NCBI GenBank assembly: GCA_977006965.1
Contig: OZ345356.1
Location: 2,294,001-2,358,000 of the forward strand
Reading direction: 5' to 3'
DNA from: Phymatolithon calcareum
Taxonomy: Eukaryota; Rhodophyta; Florideophyceae; Hapalidiales
Length of the DNA stretch: 64,000 nt
The position numbers were made by a program, and so were the translations under genes. Positions 11,577-22,180 of the stretch are shown piece after piece. The notes below the pieces were generated by a model. The model had not been told where the DNA came from. It saw only the letters and a list, made by a program, of their open reading frames with translations, and ran no database searches. Within the stretch, counting starts at the first letter, position 1; each line of letters opens with the position of its first letter.

Positions 11577-13808
11577 TTGATTATCGCGCAAGTGGGAGAT
11601 ACGAAAGTTGGAGCTGTCTATATATCCCCGGCAGCAACCAGATCTGAAACTGACAAATGCCTCACCATGGTGAATACATATGCACGAGGCAAGGAAATTG
11701 TGTGCGGTGATTGGAACGCTCGCCACCTCAGATGGGACCTACGCTCAAATAGGAGGGGCAACCAAATTGTTCGTTGGGCAGCAGCTAAGAACTGGGATGT
11801 TAAAACCTGGACAGGTTTCAGTTTCCGCACAAAGCGCTATAAGAGCAACATCGACTTTTTCGTAAGCAAAGGCATTACACCGACAGCGGTCAGTTCACCA
11901 ACAGATGTATGGACTGGTAATACGCAAGACCGACCAGTAACAACCAGTTTCCCGACTCGACAAGAGCATAGAAGGGTCCAAAAGCCTCGAATATCGGTGA
12001 AGCTATGGAGGGATGACAGAATGCAAGAGCATGTTTGGGAAATATACGGAAAGACCATTCCAGGAATCGTCGAGGATTTGAAACGGTGCAGTTCCCGTGA
12101 ACAACTAGACCGACTATACGACAGAAGTGTCGAAACGCTATGTGAACCATGGAGACAGAAGAAAACAACCCCGCTGCGCAACAAACCGTTTTGGAACACA
12201 ACTCTTGAACGGATGTCTAAACGTCGCAAGAAACTACACAAGAAAGCTCGTGAACAGGATTCAGAGGAGGCTTGGCAGCGATATGAGGAATGCCGTAAAG
12301 AGATACGGAAGTTGGTGAACAAAAGAAAGCGGCAGCAGTATCAAGAATACCTAGATGATGTAGAAGAAAAGGATGGGTCCAAGGCGATTGAGCAAATCGC
12401 TAGAATGCAGAAGATGAGGACAAGAAGAACGTCAAGGAACAAGATGACTGGCCGTCCATTGCACAAAACACTGTTCACTGCTCACGTGTCCCAGACATGC
12501 CGAGATGAAGGAGGATGGCGACAAAGATCCTCCTATTTCGGTTGCCCTTCGCATATGCGCGTCCTTATCAGAAACGCACTCCTCAAAGCTCCGACCAAGA
12601 AGGCCCCAGGGCTGGATGAGGTGAAGACCGAAATGATGAAAGCTGACCTGGATAGAAGTGCAGACCTCGTCTTTGAGCTGTGGACTGCCTGCGGAAGATG
12701 TGGAGTTCTCCCGACAGCGTGGCTAAAAGCTCTCCTTGTCCCGCTGCACAAGAAAGGAGCCCATGACGATCCAAAAAATTTCCGACCAATATCTTTACTG
12801 AGTCAAGTCCGAAAGATTATTGAGTCAGCACTGGATATTATGCTCCGCCGAAGATACAAGAACCACAGAATCCAACTGGGATTCCAAAAAGGCAAGAGCA
12901 CGGAGCTAGCAATCTTAAGGGCTCTGGAACTACAGAACCGAGGGCAGGGATGCATTGCAGTATTGGACTTGACGGCAGCGTACGACACAGTCCCACGAAA
13001 GTACTTGCAAGAGCGAATGAGAGTTGTTCTACCACAAGACCTATGCGAGAGGATCGAGGCTTTCTTGACACCGTCCTGGGTATCAACGATTGGCGATCCC
13101 CAGCAAAAGTGGTTTCTAATCGACAGGGGAGTACCTCAGGGATCCCCGCTGAGCCCAAGTTTGTATAATCTATTCATGGACGAATTCGCAGAAAGAATAA
13201 GCCAAGTTCCAAGGGATGTTGCCGACGTGGCAGCAGTTCTTTTCGCGGACGACGTGCTCCTAACGGCAAAATCACCAGTCGGACTGTTAAATATTTCTTC
13301 GCAATGGGCAAGAGATAGACAAATGAGGTGGAACACGAAAGCCGGGAAGAGCGAAGTTCTTCTCCCCGAAGGCACAAGATCACCCACATTCAAGCTTTCC
13401 GGGAAAACGCTGACAAAAGTCAAAGAAGTCCCATACCTTGGCATATCACTCAGCAGTGAGGGAGTTACCGACAAGAAAATGCTTGAACGCATCCGACAGG
13501 TCAAGATAGCAGTGTATCAGATGAGATCCCTTGGTGTAACAGCCCGGGGACTCAGCCCCTTAAAAGCAATCAAGATGTACAAGGCCTTGATACAGCCAAG
13601 ATGGGAATATGCCATGCACCTGACGCCATGGACGACAAGAGTTCAAACAGCTATTGCAGACGTGGAGAAGACTTTTTTTGGACAAGTGTTTGGTCCAATC
13701 GCAAAAAATCGAACCGCGAGATTTCGTCTTCTCTGTCGCATACATAATGCGGAAAACATAAGATTAGTTCTAGCGTTACGAATGCTTGAACGAGCCAGAA
13801 CAAGGTAA
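11577..13808 (+). pseudogene. LINE-A endonuclease C-half and reverse transcriptase
   Basis: 743 codons beginning at a TTG only because the frame opens there. Residues 44-50 GDWNARH (catalytic Asp and Asn of the endonuclease) and SNIDFFVSKG near residue 95 complete that domain. A basic linker follows (KPFW near residue 205, then many Lys and Arg). RT motifs: PKNFRPISLLS near 400, QLGFQKGKSTE near 435, LDLTAAYDTVP near 463, RGVPQGSPLSPSLYN near 517, the active-site LFADDVLL near 553, and YLGISLSSEGV near 620. WEYAMHLTPW marks the thumb. The frame ends at TAA (13806-13808) where related copies have a Lys codon, so the stop is a lesion and the protein continues in frame in the next entry. Confidence 0.9.
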
Positions 13809-14285
13809 ATGGGCTTGCTCGCAGTCCCAAGAGAGGAAAGAGACGTTGAGGAATTGCAATGGGTGTGTCGTGACATATCATCAATGTTACATCACGACCT
13901 ATTCGAGACGGCACTAACCTATCTCAAGCAGCGAGTTTCAGCAAAATCGTTGAGGGACCTGCTCTTTAAAGACGAAGGAGAAGGCTTGGAGGCGAGCAGA
14001 AAGAGGAATATTCCTTATGATATTCCCGGGTCTACTCCCGCCATCATCAGACTACCGAAAGCACGTCACCGCCAATTGGCGATTAAATGGGCATTCGGAC
14101 GTTTTCCCCCATTGAGTACCACACTTCTGGAAGACAAATTCGGTGAAATCGTACCAACTCTTATGAACAAGCTCGAAGTGTACCTTCAAAGATATCGACT
14201 AACAGAAGAGGAGACTAGTGAGACTGAAAAGGCACTTGACAAAGTACTATTCCTCACAATCATCTTTTATGACGACATGGAATAG
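13809..14285 (+). pseudogene. LINE-A C-terminal region
   Basis: 158 codons in frame with the preceding ORF after the TAA. Conserved blocks shared with the other LINE-A and LINE-C copies: VEELQWVCRD, NIPYDIPGSTPAIIRLPKAR, HRQLAIKWAFGRFPPLSTT and ETEKALDKVLF. The family-specific last residues are FYDDME. I do not recognise a known fold; its conservation between families with different sequence suggests a structural or RNA-binding role specific to this LINE clade. Confidence 0.85.
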
Positions 14286-14520
14286 ACCAAGACAAAATAG
14301 AACGGCGACGCTGAGATTCCTACGAACAGGACAAGTGGACTCTAAGCTTTTCCCTCCACCTTCTCTGGAGGAGGGTTTTTGCAGCTAGGGCTACGACGAT
14401 AGCAACGAGCTTTTACGGGCTTTAACGGAGCTACAAGGTAGTAGCATCTGAAACGCATCTCCCTTACAGTCTTATGAGTGTTTCTGAGGGCGTTTAATAA
14501 ATTCAAAATTCAAAAAAAAA

Positions 14521-14934
14521 CATGCATCTGTCGTACTTTCATTGGTTCAGACTGCTGTACAAAGCATGTTGTTGCTATCCTTGACCTTGACTCCTTTGAC
14601 GAGTCTGAAAATGGATTGCTTTAATTTGAAAAATTAAATGGATGGATGGATTTCTGTTTTATTGAAGCTCCCTCAGTCAATTATCATTGCACCTGAGAGA
14701 CTTTTCGTTGCGCTACAATCCTTCGCTTACGTTTTCATTTTGATTTCGGACATTTTCTTTGGACGGTATCAACTGCCAGTTCCAGCATCTCTTTTTGAAT
14801 ATCGGAAAGTCGTTGCTTGGGCATTAAGCTTGAGATAACTGTGAGAGCTTCATCGAGTTCGGAATCTTCTTGTCTTGCTTTTTTTTGCCAGGGACATGGG
14901 AAGCGGTGAAATAACCAGTGCGTGCAAAGAAGAA
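14521..14934. other. No recognised gene
   Basis: Flank of LINE-A. Short open frames on both strands show no family match. A small GGATGGAT run occurs at 14640. Confidence 0.3.
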
Positions 14935-14944
14935 AAATTAAATG

Positions 14945-16430
14945 GCTAAATATTTTCCCTGTCACTAATTTTCACGTCTGTGTCACCAGGGGAGTGTTAT
15001 GGGGGGGAGTAACACGAACCCCTTATCATACCGATTTTTTGGATTTGCGTCTATAGTGTGTGTTTGATATAATTTTGCAGAGATTAATTGCTTCATAAAA
15101 AGAAGAATGAAAGCTGAAAATATGGCCCTCGTTCCCGGAACATTGGCAGTTGCCAATGTAGCGGTCGCTCTCGTTGCAGTATTCGATTTTGTGGTGAAAA
15201 ACAATAGAAATATTCTGTAAACAAGAGTTATTATTGATACAGCCTGAACTCATAATTTTTGCCGGCACATCAATGTCATGCTTTTGCAGACAAGTTTTGA
15301 AACAAAAAAAATCAGTGTTACTCCCCCCCATAACATTCCCCTGGTGTCACTAATATGAAAAACAGCACTTCAGTGTCACTATTCTGAGAAACGAGGTCTA
15401 AGTGTCACTAATCCAAAAATCGCTCTTCTGTGTCACTAAAAGCAACTCAATAAGACACAATTATGCTCTTCGGGAAAAGTTTCGGAAAACAATTCGAAAT
15501 ATCAATGCCGATCATGTTAATAGATTTTCGATATACTACGCAAAACATTCGATATATCGAATGCTAAACGTGAATGCATTTCTGAATGCAGTCGCGGTTA
15601 CGGCCGCATAGAGAGCCTGCTGCTGCAGTACTGTACATGCTTCGGCACTTGTAGAAAGTACTCCTCGCCCCAACACAAAAGAATGGAACACCGCAGAAAT
15701 CGGGAAATTATCGCCAAACAAGGAAATTCTCGCGACTGCTATCGATATGAAGCTGGTCGAGGTGAAGTTAACCATTGGTACAGTTTACCATCTTATAGCA
15801 CCTTAATTTAGCTGTAGCTCAAGATTTCATCGGGTATATTCTGTTCTCTAAAACTGCAGACCTTCAGTTTTAGGGAGCAGATCTTTCCCGAGGAAAACTT
15901 GAGCTTCTTGCATTAAGTTGACCGTTCAGAGTCATTAATCATGCCTGCAGTTTTGCGAGAGCTTTGCCATTGACCACAGATCACTACTGGCAAAATTTTT
16001 CTTTGGCCCAATTTATCTACGTTACGGGCCGATTCGACTTTGTCGTGATTAGACCGTTACAGGTAAACATTTCCATCCGATGAGTATCATATTCTGAAAA
16101 CCTTGTGCACAACACCTGGAGCTTGCGAAACGTGAACTCCGCAAGGAGCATTACTTCTTGCCAAATTTTGACAAGATGAATAGACTTTGCAATAACTATT
16201 TCCCGAAAATGTACATTTCTAGCTTCTTCTGTAGTTTTTAGTGACATTGTCGATCCGTTTGGAAGATTAGTGACACTGAGACGCCATTTTCGGAAATTAG
16301 TGACACCAAAGGCACTGTTTTTCAGATTAGTGACACTGACGTGTTATTTTGCAAAATAGTGACACTGAAATGTCTTTTTTGTCATTAGTGACACAGACGC
16401 GAGAATTAGTGACACTGAAAATATGCGTCC
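14945..16430. mobile_element. DNA transposon with TGTCAC iteron arrays at both ends
   Basis: Non-autonomous element bounded by inverted ends. ATATTTTC then a TGTCACTAATT block and CGTCTGTGTCAC at the left (14950-14986) matches the reverse complement of the right end (16386-16424). Directly inside lie opposed subterminal arrays: TGTCAC at 14960, 14980, 15346, 15374, 15413 and 15431 on the left, and its complement GTGACA about seven times between 16240 and 16415 on the right, most as ATTAGTGACACTGA. The 10-bp word AAATTAAATG flanks the element (14935-14944, 16431-16440) and is a plausible target duplication, which would fit a MULE-like element; the same word also occurs near 14630, so chance is not excluded. 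The interior (15450-16230) has no recognised ORF. Confidence 0.7.
14986..15345. mobile_element. Miniature element nested in a TGTCAC iteron
   Basis: 360-bp element with 30-bp terminal inverted repeats differing at one base: CCAGGGGAGTGTTATGGGGG on the left (14986-15015) and its complement, with A in place of the G at position 9, on the right (15316-15345). The 5-bp word TGTCA is duplicated at both ends (14981-14985, 15346-15350), and removing one copy plus the element restores a normal TGTCACTAAT iteron of the host transposon. No ORF. This dates the insertion after the larger element. Confidence 0.9.
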
Positions 16431-16440
16431 AAATTAAATG

Positions 16441-17170
16441 AACCTCATTCCCTTAATTGTTGGAAAAGTGCTCCTCAACTTAGGGAAGGATTACGTCACA
16501 TAGACACTAGAGGGAACTGTTAAGGACTGAAAGGAGGATGAAGAAGGGTGGATTATAATATCTCAATAGAAAGGTGAAAATCTACCAGGAGTGCTACATA
16601 TATGAGAAAGAGCACCGCGTCTGAGGTGCCTAACAGTGGTTGTCAACCGAACCTCGCTGTGGAGAAAATCAATCTTAGCGACACACTTTGTAACCGGTGC
16701 TTTGATTGAACTCGTAGAGCTCCAACGAGCACTGCGATGCACGGAAATGGACCACGAGACTCACTCAGGCCGTCACGGGAAGAGAAATTTGATTAAGCAG
16801 ATTTTAGGAGAATAGAGTATGGAAGAGTGAGGAAGAAGAGTGAGAAGCGGCTCTGTTACTCAAATTGAGCTTTAGGAGCGTTTGAAACAAAACGGCACAT
16901 ATCTCGTTGGGAGATTTCCGATACATCCTTACATATCTCCTCCCGCTTTCTCGCAGTATCAAGCATGACCTTTGGCTCCCCGAGGCGTCGACGCTCCTTT
17001 GCGCTTTCGTAGCATAATGCTTGGGGATTCAGAGTTTCTTTCGCTTCGGATTTGGTCCCACTTCTACCTTACGGACTTCCACAATTGGATCTGCATGATT
17101 TTATGATTCAGCATCAACTGACCAACGCAGGAAACGAAAAAAGGGAGGCTGAAATCACGACGACTGAAAC
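16441..17170. other. No recognised gene
   Basis: No domain-bearing ORF on either strand. A plus-strand frame (17052-17423) overlaps the cysteine-rich relic below and is its shadow. Confidence 0.35.
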
Positions 17171-17324
17171 TCATATCTGCACAACAGCTGTAGGAAAGAG
17201 TTGCAATGCACGCAACCCTTGGCAGACCGGTCGTCTAACAATGCTCAAAACATGGTGCGATGCTGAAGCAGATATCGCACACGTGACTATGACAAGTGCG
17301 GTGCACGGTTTGCACTGTACAACG
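17171..17324 (-). pseudogene. Relic of a cysteine-rich family gene
   Basis: The minus strand reads CHSHVCDICFSIAPCFEHC, then a stop, and later a lone Cys and a C-x-x-x-x-x-x-C. This aligns by eye with CTGHCDISGVCFGMAPCSKH in the member at 25.9 kb, with a 3-base deletion and a TAG directly after the last Cys of the core. Upstream no signal peptide survives. It is the most decayed and most distant member of the family whose other members lie at 23.8-31.2 kb, all on the same strand. Confidence 0.6.
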
Positions 17325-18190
17325 AAGCTTGCAAGGTCTGATCCCCGTGCAAATGCAGATCTTCCGGCTGCAGAAGTTCATGTCTCGAAGTATTATAGCT
17401 TATTGTACAGGTGTGCTAGCTAACCAACTGTAGTTTAAATGGCACGTTGATTCCTACACTTATTACTTTGCTCTCAGTCCTACAGCTTGGTCTGTATGGT
17501 TGAGGATGTTGTTACATGCCCTAGCGAATTTTCTTCTTCGCTTATCGATATTGACAGCAGGAGCATTGTCTTCATTGTTATCCACCAAGCAAAGTTCGCC
17601 TCTCGACGAAGATCGACAAGGAGAAAAACGAGGTGGTGAGTCTTTATTCATGCATTTTGCCTTTCCCCTTAATGGGGCTAGCAGTGATTCGAGAGCCTAA
17701 GTTTCGTGCATTGTATCCTATAGTTAGCGAGTTTGATTTCGGGTTAGGTTGTGCAACAAAGCACTAATTTGAAGATATAGCTTTCCTAAGCCTAATGCCG
17801 CACCGTTCGAACACATAGAAAGAGATTAAGCCTGAGAAGTTTTGAAAAACTCGAGTGTAAAGCTGGCAGATTCCGAGATGGTTGCAAGGCTGAGAATGGG
17901 TAGATTGCAAGAATTTTTGAAGGCGGAATTCTCCCATTCTTCAATTATCTTCGTTGTTAAAGTTACTAAATATGGAAGGGTAAACGTCAGGATGAATGTT
18001 TTTATACGCAGCTCCCTTGTCGCGGTCTGGTCAATTGGTTGGAAATGCACCGGTCCAAACTGGACCCATGTCAAGCGAGTCTGATATTCGCTCCCGTGTT
18101 TCTCCACCATGTCATAATACTGAAAGGAAAGCCGGATCCCCTTTTGCGAAAATATCCTGCTCAGCTGCGGTAGTACACTAAGTAGAGGAT
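17325..18190. other. No recognised gene
   Basis: Open frames up to 94 codons on both strands (for example 17826-18110 minus, 17842-18084 plus) with no domain or signal. Nothing to support. Confidence 0.3.
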
Positions 18191-18198
18191 GATGTTGA

Positions 18199-18540
18199 CT
18201 ATTTCACTTGGACTACATACGTTTCGACAGCTGGTGATGCGATTTGTGTGCCACTTGCAACCTCTTCACCGTTATCGAATTGAGACATGTATTGCGGAGG
18301 ATTCTTACGTAGGCTTAACTTCCAAGCTACCCGCTTATTGTCCTGAGTAAGAAAGAGTCTGGACGGAACCATGTGGATAGCGGGTCCACGCATAACAAAC
18401 ACGTAATTTCTTGTACTTTTTTCCTTATTCATATCCTCCCAGAGGTTTGTCCCGACATATGCATGCACGTAACGTACCAATGAATCGTTCAGTATTAATC
18501 TAAAATGCAGCACGCTGCAGCCGTATCTTGTTGTCCTCAT
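18199..18540 (-). CDS. Hypothetical 113-aa protein
   Basis: Single-frame ORF from ATG to stop on the minus strand, divergent from the RRM gene with 215 bp between the two start codons. The middle alternates hydrophobic and polar residues as in beta strands (YVFVMRGPAIHMV, RVAWKLSLRK). There is no signal peptide, membrane segment or motif I know. Its position next to an intact gene and the lack of stops make it a better candidate than most frames here, but there is no homology support. It could also be one exon of a longer gene. Confidence 0.35.
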   Translation of the reverse strand: MRTTRYGCSVLHFRLILNDSLVRYVHAYVGTNLWEDMNKEKSTRNYVFVMRGPAIHMVPSRLFLTQDNKRVAWKLSLRKNPPQYMSQFDNGEEVASGTQIASPAVETYVVQVK

Positions 18541-18755
18541 GATGATCGAAGTTTTTCTATTTACAGCTACCTAAATGTATACAGCAAACATTTTCACCTT
18601 CCTTTTAAATATGAATATCTATAGACGTCTTCAATTTCCGAAAAGAAAGCGAGCAACGCTTGGCGGTACTATATTAACTATAACAGCTTACCATCCAGAC
18701 AAGAGTATCAGCAAGATAAGCAAGTGCAACCAGAACTCGATCTTCGTTAGAAGCA

Positions 18756-19022
18756 ATGACTGGTAAGAAGCTGTTCGTCGGAAATCTTTCCTGGGCCACC
18801 ACTGACCAGGATTTGATCAACGCGTTCGAGAAGGAGAAAAAGGATATCGTCCAAGGTGCAAAAGTAATTTATGATCCCGCTTCATCTAGGTCACGTGGAT
18901 TCGGCTTTGTGGAGTTCAAGACCGTTGAGGACGCTAATGAGGCAGTACAGAAAATGAACAATCAGGAAATCGACGGCAGGCCAATTCGAGTGGAGGTAGC
19001 TGACAAGCAGACTAGCGAGTAA
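18756..19022 (+). CDS. Small single-RRM RNA-binding protein
   Basis: Complete 88-aa protein made of one RNA recognition motif. RNP2 is LFVGNL at residues 6-11 and RNP1 is RGFGFVEF at residues 47-54, with the aromatic positions that stack on RNA bases present. The sheet ends with IDGRPIRVEVA. No Gly-rich or Arg-Ser tail follows, so it is shorter than plant-type glycine-rich RNA-binding proteins. It would bind single-stranded RNA in nucleus or cytoplasm; the target is unknown. The ATG is preceded by GAAGCA and no longer frame exists upstream. It is intact and intronless, which could mean a compact native gene or a processed copy. It is the clearest host gene in the window. Confidence 0.9.
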   Translation: MTGKKLFVGNLSWATTDQDLINAFEKEKKDIVQGAKVIYDPASSRSRGFGFVEFKTVEDANEAVQKMNNQEIDGRPIRVEVADKQTSE

Positions 19023-20290
19023 GATATATGAACAGAAACAACCAAAGTTGAGCAGGACTTCTTGACAAGGGCCGGCGATGTCGCTTCGTTTTATCGTTTT
19101 GCATTCAATTTGTATTTCGTATTCACATGATTTGCTTGAGATGAGTTAGTGCATAAAAACTTGGGTTTAGAATGATTTCTGGAATCATCAGCTTTCAATT
19201 ACTTTTTCCATCACATCCCATAATGTGATGGTTTTCGAGACTAGAAAGGTGCGTCTGCCTCTGCAGAAACTTCAATTGCCGCGTCGATGTCGTGTGTCCT
19301 ACAAAAACAGTAGTCTCTAAGACACTGTGATCGGAATGATTGAGGTGGTCAGATTCCTCGTAATAACTAGAAAACTAAGACATTAGTGCACATACTCACC
19401 TTTATCTTCGTACCTCTTGTCTAGGCAGAGCCTCTGTATGCAGAAGGACACTCAACAGGGAACTAATAAACTCCAGCCTCTTCTATCACGGCAAGTAATG
19501 TGCATCGCAGTCAGTATTCGATTTCGCTTGCGAATTGTTTCCGACATTTGGCATTACCTACTTTCGGTGGGGAGTTGGATAAACTTCGGCCGCGTAAAAT
19601 TGATCTTTTCTTGGAGAACGCTTCCATAAAAAACCGCTCAGAGCTGTGGCTAATCCCATCATGAGAATAAACCTCTCTCCTACAACGTTTGAAACTCTTC
19701 ACCTTGTGATTTTACAAATCGAAGTTTTGGGAAGGTGACCGACTCCTAACCTTGAGGCTAATGGGACCTTGACCTCCATTCAAAATTACCTTTTTACCAT
19801 GCCTCATTCAATTCCGCATGACTCACAATTATGTTAATCGCGCTAGCTACTTTCCATGTTTTCTTGTTTCTCCACACCTACTTAGATTTTCTTGCTTCAC
19901 CGTAATCGTGCATCATCTTCCCAGACGTTTCTTCTTCACTTCCAGTAGTCTAGGATTCCTGTGAAATCTTCGACTGAACCATTTTGCTCATCAATTGAAA
20001 AAACCCTCTAAAACTACCGCAAGAGAGTTAGTCAGAGACGGCCCCAATGCTCTCTTTGACAACTAGAGTTAAAGTTTTGGGTGTGGCGTTTTTGCTGTCT
20101 TGATGAGTAAAACCTAGCTAAATATCGCTCACTGACTTCGATGGCCGGTAATGAGATATAGACAAAGATGGTGTTCCTGTCCCTCGCAAAGTACATCGTA
20201 CCATTTCAATAAGTCCACTTAATTACGTCTCTCTAACTGTGAAGACAGAAATGTTTTAAACTTGGAAACTCACTGGTGGCGTGTTTTCAA
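19023..20290. other. 3' flank of the RRM gene; LINE-B scrap
   Basis: No recognised gene. A fragment at 20188-20230 (GTACATCGTACCATTTCAAT, then AAGTCCACTTAATTACG) is the last 40 bases of a LINE-B 3' end. Confidence 0.4.
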
Positions 20291-20299
20291 GATGGTTCA

Positions 20300-20560
20300 G
20301 TCAATTGCGACTTTACATGAAAGGACTGCTCAGTGGGAACCGAGAAGACCTTTAACTATCTACTTTTACGCTGTAGCGGACGGATTGTATCAAGACGCCA
20401 GACTATAGGTAGTGTTATCACCAAAACGGTAAAGGAAATTCAGAATGAGAAACCGCTCGAAGTACTCAAATTCGTGAACAATGAAGGGCTTTTTGGAAAC
20501 ATCCCCAGCCACTTTCTTGAGTTAGCATTTTCTTCAATAGAGAATGAAAGAAAGTAACTT
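20300..20560 (+). mobile_element. LINE-D C-terminal fragment
   Basis: Encodes CSGRIVSRRQTIG, TKTVKEIQNEKPLEVL and FVNNEGLFG, matching CSGRAVSRRKFIG, SKTVEDLCREKPVAII and LNEENLLE at the end of the LINE-D RNase H ORF at 46.3-46.46 kb. The RNase H core itself is absent, so only the tail of a retrotransposon protein remains. Confidence 0.7.
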
Positions 20561-20664
20561 GGCAAAACATTTGCAGCTTACATATACGTTATTCCGATTC
20601 AGAGATTTTCGGACCAACAGCTCCCCATTTCAAACTCAAGCCAAGGACATGGAAAGATAGGGGA

Positions 20665-20872
20665 TGAGGCAGACAACTCTGGGGCAGAGCTAAAACTGAA
20701 AAATCGTGACAGCATCCGAAGATCAGACTGGACATCTGACTTTCAAGACAGATCTGACTTCCGGCGACTCTGGGAGCAGAAGAGAGAACGCTATGCCATT
20801 AAAGGTTTACAATTATGGCCTAGATCACTCAGCAGTGAAGATGAAATAAAGCAGACATAGAATGCTGGTATG
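20665..20872 (+). mobile_element. LINE-B fragment, host of a second LINE-B insertion
   Basis: Diverged LINE-B sequence corresponding to the ELETLDCIR to KITFAKN region (GGGGCAGAGCTAAAACTG, then TTCAAGACAGATCTGACTTC). It ends in GAATGCTGGTATG (20860-20872), the left copy of the target duplication of the next entry. Confidence 0.65.
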
Positions 20873-21061
20873 TGAAGAGCACCCTGAGAAAGCGAACATG
20901 GACCCCTACAGAGGAGACCAACGTGGCCCGAGACATCGACGCGACAATAAGCAATTCTGATTAAGGAACCGAAATTTCGAGTGTACTAGAATGCTAAGAA
21001 AGCTGTCGTCATTCCTCACGTTGGGACACATGGTACCTTCTCACTAAATCCATTTAATTAC
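20873..21061 (+). mobile_element. LINE-B 3' end insertion with 13-bp duplication
   Basis: Only the last 190 bp of LINE-B: the C-terminal codons (TWTPTEETNVARDIDA-like), the stop and the 3' UTR ending GGTACCTTCTCACTAAATCC then ATTTAATTAC. GAATGCTGGTATG lies on both sides (20860-20872, 21062-21074), a perfect 13-bp target duplication. Extreme 5' truncation of this kind is typical of target-primed reverse transcription. Confidence 0.85.
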
Positions 21062-21074
21062 GAATGCTGGTATG

Positions 21075-21650
21075 CAGTGAACTCCGGAAATGTAAAGAAC
21101 GGAAAAGCAAATAGACTCCATACTACGCTACAACGTCACCATAATTGACAATATTGAAAACGACGAGACCCTGTATTAGGGACCAGGCGATATAATAGAA
21201 TGAACAAGTTATGAAAAGCTGCTCGCCTACAGGGAGAGATGTATGCTGATTTATTTTAAAAGCTCCAAAAGCCTCAATTTCAGTAACAGGGCAGCTTCTC
21301 GCTGTTTTCCATACTCATCTCTCTACTATCCTTCTAATATCTCCTTAATCGGAATTTCTCTCCATGTGAGGGCCCGAGTAAGTCTTTTGCATTCATGTTC
21401 CGTTTCTTGGTCCATCTTCATAGACCGTAGTATACGTCGCAACACGATAGCACCAGTCCCAAAGTACTTCGCCAGAATGGATTTTCTCCACAAAGGAACT
21501 CTGTTGAAAATGAATCTCAGGAATCTCTACCGCGCAGTTCTTTCCCTTATATATAGCACTCCTGGTAGGTCATTGGGTACGCCGATCGGGATTTGCTCGC
21601 GCACAGTCTTAGGAGTGTAAATGACAGCTTTCAAATAAACAATTTATTGA
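21075..21650 (+). mobile_element. LINE-G 3' end, split by a family E insertion
   Basis: Two pieces of one 3' end: 21075-21232, ending a LINE-C-like C-terminus (IDNIENDETLY then stop), and 21607-21650 (TCTTAGGAGTGTAAATGACA, then GCTTTCAAATAAACAA). The same sequence, uninterrupted, lies on the minus strand at 60985-61150. Confidence 0.75.
21233..21594 (-). mobile_element. Family E insertion with target duplication
   Basis: Minus-strand copy of the 3' part of family E. The translated minus strand has FNRVPLWRKSILAKYFG and ECKRLTRAL, the conserved core of this family, then a tail GAGCTTTTAAAATAAATCAG. Flanked by GCTCGCCTACAG (21221-21232) and GCTCGCGCACAG (21595-21606), a 12-base target duplication with two differences. 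It splits a LINE-G 3' end, proving it inserted as a unit. Confidence 0.8.
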
Positions 21651-22035
21651 AGAAAAGGGCGCAAGCTATGGACGCTTTTTTAATTTCAAATTCATATTTC
21701 TTCTTCCATCCACAAGTTAATAAAGATCTCCTATGTAGCACGAGCAAATCGATCGCTAGACGTGTTGACGCCGAAAACAGCGTAAGGAAAATAATCCTTC
21801 AAATGGCAAGAGAGGAGTGGAAAATCGTCCTGTCGGCACTATCGCTTAGCGTTGAAGGCAGTGACCCTCCCCATCCTACACGAAACGAGCGCCAACCCTT
21901 CTTATCAACAACCCAGACGGTAGAATAATCGCTCCCTGAAAATCGGACTCCATGCGTGACATGAACGTGGACTAATTTTCCCCTTTGAGGCCGGCCCTTC
22001 AGGGGATCAGAGGTGGGGTCTTATAGACCACTGAG
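21651..22035. other. No recognised gene
   Basis: A plus-strand open frame (to 21928) starts inside LINE-G and has no domain. Nothing else visible. Confidence 0.3.
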
Positions 22036-22039
22036 CCGT

Positions 22040-22180
22040 CGAACACTGACACCCACCATAAGAAACTCTTCACGGACAGAATCAAGACGAATTTTTCTGG
22101 CACATGAACAGCTGCCCTGAGCGCTCGCAGATGCGTTTGTAACTTTTAATAAAAATCTAATTCTCTTCTTCTCGGTCTGA
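22040..22180 (+). mobile_element. Family H 3' end, diverged
   Basis: Contains AAGAAACTCTTCACGGACAG, CAGATGCGTTTGTAACTTTT and AATAAAAATCTAATTCTCTTC. Same block order as the other H copies. Confidence 0.65.

Larger units (their letters stand above)
11054..14520 (+). mobile_element. LINE-A, longest copy, defective
   Basis: APE-type non-LTR retrotransposon on the plus strand, the most complete in the window. Order: a short acidic N-terminal segment (11054-11305), endonuclease (11290-11870), linker, reverse transcriptase (about 12700-13430), thumb and a C-terminal region ending at 14283. The 3' UTR contains a CTCCACCTTCTCTGGAGGAG hairpin and ends in TTTAATAAATTCAAAATTC plus a run of A, so it is mobilised by target-primed reverse transcription from a polyadenylated RNA. 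Lesions: a frame change near 11300, another near 11540 and a TAA at 13806. Shorter copies lie at 10.1, 27.6, 40.9 (minus) and 43.7 kb. Confidence 0.9.

Noticed and set aside
14520-14535. Target duplication for the long LINE-A copy
   Set aside because: No copy of the sequence after the A-tail was found near 10.6-11.1 kb, so the 5' boundary stays open.
14955-16415. TGTCAC arrays as a CRISPR-like array
   Set aside because: Repeats are 6-14 bp with irregular spacing, occur in opposite orientation at two ends of one element, and no cas gene is present; the DNA is eukaryotic.
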